Assembly (NCBI RefSeq): GCF_001723355.1
Contig: NZ_LPWE01000013.1
Coordinates: forward strand, 310,001-374,000
Direction of reading: 5' to 3'
DNA length: 64,000 nucleotides
From: Methyloceanibacter stevinii
Lineage (GTDB): Bacteria; Pseudomonadota; Alphaproteobacteria; Rhizobiales; Methyloligellaceae
This document shows, piece by piece, positions 1 through 9,411 of the stretch (its first letter is position 1; each line of letters starts with the position of its first letter). Position numbers and translations under genes: made by a program. The notes beneath the pieces are model-generated. The model was given only the letters and a program-made list of their open reading frames with translations. It did no database searches and had not been told where the DNA came from.

Positions 1-44
1 TCATCAAGCTTGAACGGCTTGATGATCGCTTCGATCTTTTTCAT
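1..44 (-). CDS. glnB: PII nitrogen regulatory protein, N-terminal end only
   Basis: The first 14 codons, read leftwards off the window edge, give MKKIEAIIKPFKLD, the hallmark start of GlnB/GlnK PII proteins. PII proteins sense 2-oxoglutarate and ATP/ADP and pass nitrogen status to glutamine synthetase control and NtrB. A Shine-Dalgarno-like GGAG lies about 12 bases before the ATG. A PII gene divergent from an NAD(P)HX repair gene is familiar in Rhizobiales, where glnA normally follows glnB, which favours GlnB over GlnK. The rest of the gene lies outside the window. Confidence 0.85.
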   Translation of the reverse strand, partial: MKKIEAIIKPFKLD

Positions 45-335
45 TCTCCGTAATACCTCCCAGTCTAAAGTTGCAGCGCCTCGCCGCGTAGTGCGCCGCT
101 ATGCAATCGTAGTCAGGACCAAGCCTTAGCACACCCTATGCCAATCTAATGGGCGGACGATTTACACGTAGAATCATTATCTTAGAGGATTTACGCAAAA
201 TGTGGAGGCGAAGCGGTCGGAGTTGGTGGCGACGCAATAGGCAGTACGCATAAAAACTAGGCAGATGCAACGGTCCCCAAGACTTCACCAGCCACCGACT
301 TGGTGTTTCGAAGCTCTCATCCCTTAGGCAGGACG

Positions 336-1823
336 ATGCTGGAACTCTTAACCGCGAAAGAAATGGGCCATGCGGACAAACTCGCTATAGAAGGCGGGGT
401 TGCCGGCGCTGTCCTCATGGAGAATGCGGGGCGAAGTGTCGCCGATGAGGTCTCGCTACGGTTTCCCGACGCCACGACGGTCGCGATACTTTGCGGACCC
501 GGCAACAACGGCGGTGATGGCTTTGTCGCGGCGCGCCAGCTTTTGGAGCGCGGCTATTTCGTTCGCCTCGGCTTCGATGGCGATCCGAGCAAGCTGCCGG
601 CAGACGCAGCCGCCATGGCGGCGCGCTACACGGGCGCCGTTCACCCTCTCGAGCCTGTGCTGTTCGACGGCGCGGATGTCATCGTCGATGGCTTGTTCGG
701 CGCGGGCCTCGCACGTCCCATCGAAGGCAAGTTTGCCGTCCTCATCGATGCGGCGAATGCAAGTGGGATCCCGATCATCGCCATCGACGTTCCGAGCGGC
801 GTTGACGGCTCCACCGGCTTGATCCTGGGGACGGCCATACGTGCTTTGAGCTCGGTCACCTTCTTCCGATTCAAGCCTGGGCATTTCCTGATGCCAGGTC
901 ATCTGCATTGCGGCGAGCTCCACCTTGCCGATATCGGCATCCCCGACGAGGTGCTCGAGACGGTGAAGCCGGCGCTTTACGCCAACGAGCCGGGCTTATG
1001 GCTCGATCGCTATCCGTGGCCGACGGTCCTGGGCCACAAATATCTGCGGGGCCACGCAGTCGTGGCTTCGGGGCCGGCCGATGCGACAGGGGCGGCACGA
1101 CTAGCTGCGCGCAGCGCCCTGCGGGCGGGGGCAGGGCTTGTGACGGTCGCGTCGCCCCGCAACGCCCTGGCCGTGAACGCGGCACAACTGACCGCGGTAA
1201 TGCTTCGGGAGGCGGACGGTCCCCAGGGACTCGCGGCGCTCCTGGCCGACACCCGCAAGAACGCCTTTCTGATCGGTCCCGGCCACGGTGTGGACGAGGA
1301 CACGCGGCAGATGGTGTTGACGGCCTTGCAGGCCGAACCGGCTGTCGTGCTCGATGCCGACGCGCTCACGTCCTTCGCAGAGAACCCTGAAGAGCTATTC
1401 GACGCCATTCGAGCGCGAAAAGCGCCGGTCGTCATGACGCCCCATGCGGGCGAGTTCGCGCGGCTCTTCGGCGATGTGCCGGGAGCCTCGAAGGTCGACC
1501 GGACACGGACCGCCGCGTCGCGCTCCGGTGCCACCGTCGTCTTGAAAGGACCCGACACCGTGATCGCGGCGCCCGATGGCCGCGCCGCCATCGACACCAA
1601 CGGCACGCCGTGGCTCGCCACGGCAGGCTCGGGCGATGCGATGGCCGGGATGGTGCTCGCCATGCTGGCGCAGGGCCTTGGTGGCTTCGACGCGGGGTGT
1701 ATCGCTGTTTGGATGCATGGGCAGGCGGCGAAACTCTTCGGGCCAGGCCTGATCGCGGAGGATCTGCCCGAGCTGATCCCCGAAGTCCTTGAGGAGCTTG
1801 AGGAATATGGAAGCGACGGTTGA
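336..1823 (+). CDS. nnr: Bifunctional NAD(P)H-hydrate epimerase / ADP-dependent dehydratase
   Basis: This is a metabolite-repair enzyme that epimerises and dehydrates damaged NAD(P)H (NADHX and NADPHX) back to NAD(P)H. The N-terminal half (about residues 1-210) is a YjeF_N/AIBP domain with the glycine-rich stretch GPGNNGGDGF. The C-terminal half is a ribokinase-like dehydratase domain with MTPHAGEFARL and the catalytic-loop motif AGSGDAMAGM. The full length of about 495 residues matches the E. coli fused enzyme. The frame is open from a TTG at 300, but the ATG at 336 follows an AGGCAGG ribosome site and gives the usual N-terminus. It stands alone between glnB and an exported TPR protein. The function is confidently inferred from the family. 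Confidence 0.93.
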   Translation: MLELLTAKEMGHADKLAIEGGVAGAVLMENAGRSVADEVSLRFPDATTVAILCGPGNNGGDGFVAARQLLERGYFVRLGFDGDPSKLPADAAAMAARYTGAVHPLEPVLFDGADVIVDGLFGAGLARPIEGKFAVLIDAANASGIPIIAIDVPSGVDGSTGLILGTAIRALSSVTFFRFKPGHFLMPGHLHCGELHLADIGIPDEVLETVKPALYANEPGLWLDRYPWPTVLGHKYLRGHAVVASGPADATGAARLAARSALRAGAGLVTVASPRNALAVNAAQLTAVMLREADGPQGLAALLADTRKNAFLIGPGHGVDEDTRQMVLTALQAEPAVVLDADALTSFAENPEELFDAIRARKAPVVMTPHAGEFARLFGDVPGASKVDRTRTAASRSGATVVLKGPDTVIAAPDGRAAIDTNGTPWLATAGSGDAMAGMVLAMLAQGLGGFDAGCIAVWMHGQAAKLFGPGLIAEDLPELIPEVLEELEEYGSDG

Positions 1824-1956
1824 GGCCCCGAGGCGCGGTTTTCGCGACCGTTTGTTGACACACTCGGCGGTTATGAGGGACATCTAGACAAGGCACCGCA
1901 TCGCGTTGTGCCGTCGGGGTTCACCGAACCGCTCTAGCGAAGGATCGCTCACGATC

Positions 1957-3687
1957 ATGGGCCGCAACCGCCCCACAAAGAGCCGTCTACGCACAAAGAC
2001 ACTTCTCCTCGGCGCCGCCTTGGCCGCGGCTTCGGCCGGCACGGCCGTTGCTGCCGATCAGGTCCTGCTGCGCGCGCGGGAAGGCGCGGCTGCCATGCTC
2101 CGTGGACAGTACGACCGGGCGGTGACGCTTTACGACGAGGCCGTCGGCACGCCGGACGTGTCCAAGTTCGTCCTGGCCAGCATCTATAGCGATCGCGGTG
2201 TCGCCAAATGGCGCATGAAGCAGACGAAAGAAGCGATCGACGATTTCAACGAATCCATCCAGCTCGCGCCCGACAACGCCATTGTCTACAACAACCGAGG
2301 CAATGCGTTGATGGACCTCGGTCATCCGGAAGAGGCCATCAAGGATTTCGACCGCGCGATCGTGCTGGATCCCAATTACGGAGCGGCCTTCAACAATCGC
2401 GGCAATGCCTACGCCGCGCTGCAGAACTACGACGCGGCCTTTCAGTCCTTCCGCAAGGCCACGGCGCTGCTATCGAGAACCGCAGCGCCCTATAACGGCC
2501 GGGGACGCGCTCACATGGAGCGGGACCGGTACCACGCCGCGCTGCGCGACCTCGACCGTTCGATCAAGATTGATCCCAAGCTGGCGGCGGCTTACCGCAA
2601 TCGTGCGGCGGTCAATTTCGAGCTGGGTAATTATGCCGCCGCCGCCGAGGATGCGACGGAGGCTCTCGATCTCGAGCCCGAGCAAGACAAGGCCAAGCTC
2701 TTCATGCTGAGGGCGCGCGCGTACGCGGCGCAGAACAGCTTCCGGGAGGGCATTGCCGATTTCGATCGCGTTCTCGACCTCGAGCCGGAAAAGGTCGATG
2801 CCTTCATGGAGCGCGGCGAGCTACTCGCCAAGAACAAGCGCTACGATGCGGCCATCGGGGACTTCACGAAAGTCCTCGAATTGGAGCCGAAGAACGCCAA
2901 GGCCTATGCTTTGCGCGGCGAGACCAAGCTCTATGACCGGAAGCCGGACGAAGGGTACATCGACGTCAACATCGCACTCATCCTGGAGCCGAACGACCCG
3001 CAGGCGCTTCGCATAAGAGGCGACATCTTCCGCGAGCAGAACCGAACCGAGAATGCGGTCGCCGACTATCAGAAGGCAGCGTCGTTGGATCCATTCGACG
3101 ATGAGGCGCGGGCCGCTCTGGAACGGCTTAAGGCGCCGGTTCCCCCCGACACCAGGAAGGCCTTGGGCGAGCCCGTCGCCGGCTGGATCATCACCGAGAA
3201 GTCTCCGGGGCGTTACGTGGCGACGAACGCCGACTATCGCGGCGTTACCGTACCCATGGAGATGTTCGGTGCAGGAAAGCCGAAGCTTCTGGCTTGGGAC
3301 AAACTCAAGGGCGCCCAGTCGAACGTAGGGCTTCTGCGATACGACGCGGGGACACCGACCGGCGATGGCAGCTTCGAGTATGTCGCCGTCATCGACACAA
3401 GGAAGCAGGAGGTCCTGGCGATCGAGCCCGAGCGATGGGGCGACAAAGCGGCGACTTGGACATGGCAGACGGCCTCGCTTTCGGTCACGGACCCGGACGG
3501 GAATGTCAGCGAAGTGGCGTTGCGGCCGGAACGGACCCGGAGCGCGCCGGTGGCCCGGCGCCGGCGCGACGACGGCGTGGCTTCTTTGGGTTCGCACAAC
3601 AGCAACCCCAGCGTCAGCAGCCTCGCCAGCGTGGCGCGCCACAGAGGTGGGCAAGGCGGGAGCCCGCTCGACTGGTTGTTCCGTTAA
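1957..3687 (+). CDS. Exported tetratricopeptide-repeat protein
   Basis: The protein has about 576 residues. It begins with a basic stretch and a hydrophobic segment ending in TAVAAD, a plausible Sec signal peptide with cleavage near residue 33. Roughly ten TPR units follow (about residues 40-400), recognisable by repeated NNRGNA, AIKDFDRAI and LEPE patterns. The last 170 residues are not TPR: they hold a short conserved-looking globular region (PVAGWIITEKSPGRY and after) and a basic, serine-rich tail. TPR proteins are scaffolds and no catalytic motif is visible, so the role is unknown. The start at 1957 is preferred over an in-frame start at 1906 because it places the signal peptide correctly. 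mfnB follows 53 bases downstream, but co-transcription is uncertain. Confidence 0.8.
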   Translation: MGRNRPTKSRLRTKTLLLGAALAAASAGTAVAADQVLLRAREGAAAMLRGQYDRAVTLYDEAVGTPDVSKFVLASIYSDRGVAKWRMKQTKEAIDDFNESIQLAPDNAIVYNNRGNALMDLGHPEEAIKDFDRAIVLDPNYGAAFNNRGNAYAALQNYDAAFQSFRKATALLSRTAAPYNGRGRAHMERDRYHAALRDLDRSIKIDPKLAAAYRNRAAVNFELGNYAAAAEDATEALDLEPEQDKAKLFMLRARAYAAQNSFREGIADFDRVLDLEPEKVDAFMERGELLAKNKRYDAAIGDFTKVLELEPKNAKAYALRGETKLYDRKPDEGYIDVNIALILEPNDPQALRIRGDIFREQNRTENAVADYQKAASLDPFDDEARAALERLKAPVPPDTRKALGEPVAGWIITEKSPGRYVATNADYRGVTVPMEMFGAGKPKLLAWDKLKGAQSNVGLLRYDAGTPTGDGSFEYVAVIDTRKQEVLAIEPERWGDKAATWTWQTASLSVTDPDGNVSEVALRPERTRSAPVARRRRDDGVASLGSHNSNPSVSSLASVARHRGGQGGSPLDWLFR

Positions 3688-3740
3688 TGGGCCGGCATAC
3701 GTGCTGGCAGAGCGGCGCTTTCCGGGATAACACGTCAAGG

Positions 3741-4931
3741 ATGACTCACTTTCTTGCCAGCGTCCGGAACGCGGCGGAGGCCGAACGCGTCCTCGCCGCG
3801 GGTGCCGATATCGTAGACCTCAAGGAGCCCGATGAAGGGGCGCTTGGCGCCGTCGCGCCAAGCGTGATCCGCGACTGCCTGAGAACGATCGGCGGCCGCA
3901 AGCCTGTCAGCGCGACCGTGGGCGATCTGCCAATGAACCCGGCAGCCGTCGCGGAGGCCGTGGCAGCAACCGCCGAGCTTGGCGTGGATACGGTCAAACT
4001 CGGGATTGCGGCGGAGGGCGATCCATGGGGCTGTTTCGATGCGCTGCGGAGCCTCAGCGCGCCAGCGGATTTGGTCCTGGTTTTCTTCGCCGATGTGCCG
4101 TCCGACGTTGACCCGACCGAAGCAGCCAAGGCGAGCGGCGCGTGCGGGGTGATGCTGGACACGGCCGGAAAGGGACGCGGATCGCTGACCGATCATATGA
4201 CGTTGGACGAGATCGGGCGCTTCGTGGACCGGGCGCGCCAAGCGGAATTGCAGGTGGGTCTCGCCGGCTCGCTGCGGGCCCACCATGTACTGCCGCTGCT
4301 TGCGCTACGGCCTGACGTCATCGGCTTTCGAGGGGCTCTGTGCGAGCAGGGTGCGCGCGGTTTCAACCTCGATCCCAAAGCTTGCGCCGAGATCGGCCGG
4401 CTCGTGGCTGCCGGGCGCACGGCCCCGGAAGCCCGTTTCGAGGCGCGCCCAACCTCCGCGGTGTGCAGCATCAGCTCAGCCCGGCCGGGAGAGCTGGGCG
4501 GCGGCGAGGAGGAGACCGGAGCGCAGAATGGAACGAAGATTGGGACATGTGAGCACGGCGAGCGCCACCGGCGAGCCCTTGACCGTATTTTCGTGCACGA
4601 CTACGTGCTCGAAGTGGAAATCGGCGTCCACCACAATGAGAAGGGTGTCACCCAGCGCGTCCGCTTTTCGGTCGACATCGACATCGCGTCGGATCCCACG
4701 ACTCTCGACGACGATATCGACCGGACCCTGGACTACGACTACGTCATCAACGGCATCAAGGCGATCATCTCTGGCGGTCACATCAATCTCGTCGAGACTC
4801 TCGCCGAGGACGTCGCCCAGCATTGCATCTCTCATCCGCGTGCGGAGCGTGTGGAAGTGATGATCGAGAAACTCGACAAGGACCCGGGCGCGGTGGGCGT
4901 TCAGATCGTCCGGAGCAAGCAGGAGACCTAG
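3741..4931 (+). CDS. mfnB: (5-formylfuran-3-yl)methyl phosphate synthase, reading on in frame into a dihydroneopterin-aldolase-like domain
   Basis: Residues 1 to about 240 are MfnB (DUF556/UPF0264 family). It makes the furan precursor of methanofuran from two glyceraldehyde-3-phosphates. Signs are DIVDLKEPDEGALGA with the Schiff-base lysine region, DTVKLGI, and GLAGSL. Methylotrophs carry this gene (orf5 of Methylobacterium) for the methanofuran analogue used by Fhc. As printed, the frame continues through a 40-residue low-complexity linker into a FolB-like domain up to 4931. I think this is a false fusion. One extra C in the CCC run at 4576-4578 would stop mfnB at a TGA (4580-4582) and give the downstream gene its own start at 4528. 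It is the first gene of a tightly packed plus-strand operon. Confidence 0.85.
   Translation: MTHFLASVRNAAEAERVLAAGADIVDLKEPDEGALGAVAPSVIRDCLRTIGGRKPVSATVGDLPMNPAAVAEAVAATAELGVDTVKLGIAAEGDPWGCFDALRSLSAPADLVLVFFADVPSDVDPTEAAKASGACGVMLDTAGKGRGSLTDHMTLDEIGRFVDRARQAELQVGLAGSLRAHHVLPLLALRPDVIGFRGALCEQGARGFNLDPKACAEIGRLVAAGRTAPEARFEARPTSAVCSISSARPGELGGGEEETGAQNGTKIGTCEHGERHRRALDRIFVHDYVLEVEIGVHHNEKGVTQRVRFSVDIDIASDPTTLDDDIDRTLDYDYVINGIKAIISGGHINLVETLAEDVAQHCISHPRAERVEVMIEKLDKDPGAVGVQIVRSKQET
4528..4931 (+). CDS. Dihydroneopterin-aldolase-like protein of the H4MPT pathway
   Basis: The C-terminal 115 residues of the frame starting at 3741 form a FolB/DHNA-type domain, seen in DRIFVHDYVLEVEIGVHHNE, TLDYDYVINGI, HINLVETLAEDVAQ and VMIEKLDKDPGA. 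DHNA homologues sit beside mfnB in Methylobacterium (orf7) and are thought to form the pterin side chain of H4MPT. An ATG at 4528 has a GGAG ribosome site six bases upstream and encodes MERRLGHVSTASATGEP. If one C is missing at 4576-4578, this joins directly to LDRIFVHDY, giving a normal-length aldolase of about 135 residues. The next gene's ATG is at 4934, with AGGAG inside this gene's last codons, so translation is likely coupled. Confidence 0.75.
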
Positions 4932-4933
4932 AC

Positions 4934-5596
4934 ATGCGCGCAGCATTGCAGGCCTCCGCGACGGCTCTTCAGCCGACCGATTTGCCGCTGGCTGTGGTGA
5001 AGCTAGGCGGCAGCATCGTGCGTGGCGGCACGCTCGCTGGCTGGCTCGATGTCATCTCGGATGCGCAGCGTCCAATTGTTCTCGTTCCTGGCGGGGGCGC
5101 CCTGGCCGACGAAGTCCGGCATTGCCAGCGCCAATTGGGATTTGGGGATTCCACAGCCCACCGCATGGCGCTGTTGGCCATGGATCAGCTTGCCTGGGCG
5201 ATCGCCGGCATGACACCGGGCTACGAGGTCGGCACGACGATCGAAGATCTCCGCAGCATCCATGAGCGCGGGCTGGTTGCCGTTTGGGCGCCGTCGGCCT
5301 TTCTCGCGGATCGGACGGATGTCGAAGCCACCTGGCGGTTGACCTCCGATAGCCTTGCGCTGTGGCTCGCGGGAAAACTCGGCGCTGCCTCGTGCTGTGT
5401 CGTGAAGTCGGCTCCGATTGCGCGTCGGCCGCTTAGTGCAGATGCGCTCCGCCATGACGGCGTTGTCGACGAGGCCTTTCCGGCCATGCTTCGCGAGACC
5501 GGCGTCTCCGCTGCGATGTTCGGACAAGGCGACGAGGGAGGTCTCGCCGCCTATCTTGCAGGCGAGAGCCCGGCGCCAAATCCGGTCACCGCGTGA
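4934..5596 (+). CDS. Amino-acid-kinase family protein, MfnE-like (aminomethylfuran phosphate kinase)
   Basis: This is a 220-residue amino acid kinase fold: the nucleotide-binding start VVKLGGSIVRGG is followed by VLVPGGGALADEVR and a C-terminal CCVVKSAP segment. In methanogens MfnE belongs to this superfamily and phosphorylates (5-aminomethylfuran-3-yl)methyl phosphate to the diphosphate. Its place right after mfnB supports the same step for the bacterial methanofuran analogue. The alternative is an uncharacterised aspartokinase-like protein. The sequence gives fold and context only, so substrate is inference. The stop overlaps the next start as GTGA (5593-5596), a sign of translational coupling. 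Confidence 0.75.
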   Translation: MRAALQASATALQPTDLPLAVVKLGGSIVRGGTLAGWLDVISDAQRPIVLVPGGGALADEVRHCQRQLGFGDSTAHRMALLAMDQLAWAIAGMTPGYEVGTTIEDLRSIHERGLVAVWAPSAFLADRTDVEATWRLTSDSLALWLAGKLGAASCCVVKSAPIARRPLSADALRHDGVVDEAFPAMLRETGVSAAMFGQGDEGGLAAYLAGESPAPNPVTA

Positions 5597-7008
5597 GCGA
5601 GCCAGGCATGGCCGAAAAGATCCTGTTTGTGACCGGGCATCTCGCGAAACCGCGCTTGAAAGCGGTTCTCGAAGGCATGGATGCCGAGTTCGAGTGGCGC
5701 GTCGAGGATATCGGCGTCAAGGTCGCCGCGCTCATGACCGAAGACATCATCATGCGGCGTCTGGAAGATGCGCGGGGCGCCGACAAGATTTTGTTGCCGG
5801 GCCGCTGCCGGGGCGACCTGGAAAAGCTCTCCGCTCATTACGGCGTACCTGTCGAGCGCGGGCCAGACGAGGTGAAGGACATCCCGGTCTTTTTCGGCCG
5901 GGCGCGCCGGGCCTCCGACATGTCGAAATACGACATCAACATCTTCGCCGAGATCATCGATGCCACGGAAATGAGCGTCGAGGACATCCTCGCTCGTGCA
6001 GAGGACTACAGTTATCGCGGCGCGGACGTGATCGATCTCGGCTGTCTGCCGGATACGCCGTTCCCGCATCTCGAAGACACGGTGAAGGCGCTCAAGAAAT
6101 ATGGCTACAAGGTCAGCGTGGACTCGGCCGATCCCGACGAGCTCCTGCGTGGCGGACAAGCAGGGGCCGACTACCTGCTCAGTCTCGACGAGACGCGGCT
6201 GTACATCGCCGACGAGGTCTCATCAGTCCCCGTCCTGATCCCCGCAACTCATGGGGATATGGACTCTCTCTATCGTGCCATGGCGGTTCTGGATGAGAAG
6301 GGGCTGCCTTATCTCGCCGATCCGGTGCTCGACCCCATCAATTTCGGCTTCATGACCTCGCTGGGGCGCTATGCGCAATTGCGGCGTGAGCGGCCCGATG
6401 TGGACATCCTGCTAGGCACCGGCAATCTCACCGAACTCACCGAGGCCGACACCACGGGGATCACCGCGACGCTGATCGGCATTGCTTCGGAGCTGAACAT
6501 CAAGAACGTGCTCGTGGTGCAGGTGAGCCCCCATACGCGTCGGACCTATGAGGAGCACGACGCGGCGCGGCGCTTGATGTTCGCCTCGCGCGCCGACGGC
6601 GAGTTGCCGAAGGGCTACACGGACGAGCTGCTGGGCCTGCACGCGAAGCGGCCGTTTCCGCTAACACCGGAGGAGATCGCCGAGAACGCGGCCGCCGTGC
6701 GGGACAGGAACTTCCGCATCGAGGTCGCCGAGGATGGCGTGCACATCTACAACCGCGATGGTCACCACGTGGCCGAGGACATCTTCGAGTTCTTTCCCAA
6801 ACTTGACCTTGAGGGCGACGCGGGGCACGCCTTCTATTTGGCAGCCGAGCTGGCCAAGGCGGAGATCGCCTGGCGTCTCGGCAAGCGCTATGCCCAAGAC
6901 GAGCCGCTCGATTGGGGCGTGGCCGCGGACAAGCCGAGTGATGACAGAACGCGCCTCAAAGAGGCGGGCCATACGCTGGCCATGAAGAAGAAACGGGAGG
7001 AGTCGTGA
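5593..7008 (+). CDS. Dihydropteroate-synthase-related protein of the H4MPT island
   Basis: The protein has about 471 residues. An N-terminal domain (about 1-130, starting MAEKILFVTGHLAKPRLK) precedes a DHPS-like TIM barrel with GADVIDLGCLPDTPFPHLED and VSVDSADPDELLRGGQAGADYLLSL. The family (DHPS-related, with archaeal members) travels with H4MPT genes. It is thought to join the pterin to the arabitol/ribofuranosyl-aniline made by beta-RFAP synthase, taking the place FolP has in folate synthesis. That reaction is family-level inference. The GTG at 5593 overlaps the preceding stop; an ATG at 5608 is the alternative start. The C-terminal 60 residues are charged and may be flexible. Confidence 0.82.
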   Translation: MSEPGMAEKILFVTGHLAKPRLKAVLEGMDAEFEWRVEDIGVKVAALMTEDIIMRRLEDARGADKILLPGRCRGDLEKLSAHYGVPVERGPDEVKDIPVFFGRARRASDMSKYDINIFAEIIDATEMSVEDILARAEDYSYRGADVIDLGCLPDTPFPHLEDTVKALKKYGYKVSVDSADPDELLRGGQAGADYLLSLDETRLYIADEVSSVPVLIPATHGDMDSLYRAMAVLDEKGLPYLADPVLDPINFGFMTSLGRYAQLRRERPDVDILLGTGNLTELTEADTTGITATLIGIASELNIKNVLVVQVSPHTRRTYEEHDAARRLMFASRADGELPKGYTDELLGLHAKRPFPLTPEEIAENAAAVRDRNFRIEVAEDGVHIYNRDGHHVAEDIFEFFPKLDLEGDAGHAFYLAAELAKAEIAWRLGKRYAQDEPLDWGVAADKPSDDRTRLKEAGHTLAMKKKREES

Positions 7009-7027
7009 TGTCGCTCGAGGTGCCGGC

Positions 7028-7602
7028 ATGCCCATGATTCGCGAATGTATCGTCACCACGCTGAGCGACGAGGGGAAACTCCACATCGCGCCGCTCGGAA
7101 TCATCGAGACGGGGAAGGGTGGGTCATTGCACCGTTCCGGCCCTCCACGACCCTCGACAATCTGAGGGCAACCCCCTTCGCCGTCGCGAGCTTCACCGAC
7201 GATGTCTTGGTCTTTGCCGGCTGCCTCACCGGCAACAAGGACTGGCCGACACGGCCCGCCAGGCACATTCCGGGGGCATTCCTGGAAAACGCGCTGGCTC
7301 ATCTCGAGCTCGCGGTGGAGCACGTGGAGGAGGACGACCTGCGCCCGCGCTTCCATTGCCGGATTGTGTACGAAGGCAATCACGAGCCGTTCAAGGGCTT
7401 CAACCGGGCGCAAGCCGCGGTGATCGAAACGGCTATCTTGGCCACCCGTCTCAAAATGCTGCCGCGGGAAAAGATCGAGACCGAACTGGCCTATCACCAG
7501 ATCGCCGTCGAGAAGACGGCAGGGCCCCGCGAGCACGAAGCCTGGCGCATCCTCGTCGAGAAGATCGAGGACTTCTACAAGCACACTGAAACGGGCGACT
7601 AG
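7028..7602 (+). CDS. DUF447 family protein, frame broken near residue 28
   Basis: DUF447 proteins are small flavin-binding-like proteins of unknown reaction found in methanogens and in methylotroph H4MPT islands. The N-terminus MPMIRECIVTTLSDEGKLHI is read from the ATG at 7028. The remainder, EGWVIAPFRPSTTLDNLR onwards, lies in the next frame. Adding one G to the GGGG run at 7111-7114 joins them exactly (ETGEGWVIAPFRP), so a one-base deletion or sequencing error is clear. A second possible start (ATG at 7008, with a strong GGGAGGAG site) stops after nine codons. The gene ends in a CTAG shared with the convergent DUF1697 gene. It is the last gene of the mfnB operon. Confidence 0.8.
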
Positions 7603-8120
7603 GTCGCCTCGACCTCGGCGGCCATCGAAGTGAGTTTCGCAACGGTGTTCATGTTGCGCGCCGTGCCGTGAGCGGCGGCGGGTACCTTGAGTTTCGAGCG
7701 TCCCATACCGTCGGGGTAGTGGATGTAGATCTCGCGCTTCCCGAGGTGCAGGGCCTCGTTCTTCTGGCCGGACACAGCGTCTATGTCCCGCGCATTGGGT
7801 GCATCATCGAGGAAGAGGACCATGACCTTGTTTGACGATGCACCGGGGAAGGGGTTGTCCGCCAAGATCGCGGATAGCTCGTCCACGGTTCGCACCAGAA
7901 CGGCGACGGGCTTGTCCGCATAGGCCTGAAGTGCCTCTTCGAGCTTGGCCTTCACGTCGGCCTCCTTGGCATCGCTCGAAAAGACGACATTGCCGGAGGC
8001 GATATAGGTGCGTGGGGAGGATAAACCTGCGCGTTCACACATCGTCACGAGATCGCGCATCGGCAACTTGCCGGTGCCGCCGACATTGACGGCGCGGAGC
8101 AGGGCGGCGAACGCTGTCAT
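7599..8120 (-). CDS. DUF1697 domain protein
   Basis: The protein has 173 residues and begins MTAFAALLRAVNVGGTGKLP, with RTYIASGNVVFSS, NPFPG and EIYIHYPDGMGRSKL, the signature blocks of the DUF1697 family. The fold is known but no reaction is established. It has no evident link to C1 metabolism and may simply lie between two island segments. Its stop codon shares the four bases CTAG with the stop of the convergent DUF447 gene, so the two transcripts must overlap at their 3' ends. No terminator hairpin is visible between them. Confidence 0.85.
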   Translation of the reverse strand: MTAFAALLRAVNVGGTGKLPMRDLVTMCERAGLSSPRTYIASGNVVFSSDAKEADVKAKLEEALQAYADKPVAVLVRTVDELSAILADNPFPGASSNKVMVLFLDDAPNARDIDAVSGQKNEALHLGKREIYIHYPDGMGRSKLKVPAAAHGTARNMNTVAKLTSMAAEVEAT

Positions 8121-8179
8121 TGTCGCCGCCCTCTCTGAGCTTTAGGCGCGCGCCTTGGCCGGTTCGGTGAGGTACGAAT

Positions 8180-9313
<1,134 letters not shown>

Positions 9314-9411
9314 AAATCCTTTGCGGTTCAATTCACTAACAGCGCGAAATGGTATCCGAGACTTTGAGAATCAAAGCCTTGCGCTATCTCAATGTGGGAA
9401 ATGTCGCGCCC

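Noticed and set aside
45-335. Sigma-54 or NtrC sites between glnB and nnr
   Set aside because: No TGGCAC-N5-TTGC match was found on either strand by eye.
3294-3740. Upstream extension of the mfnB frame inside the TPR gene
   Set aside because: The region is arginine/glycine-rich, overlaps the TPR gene in another frame, and lies before the family start at 3741.
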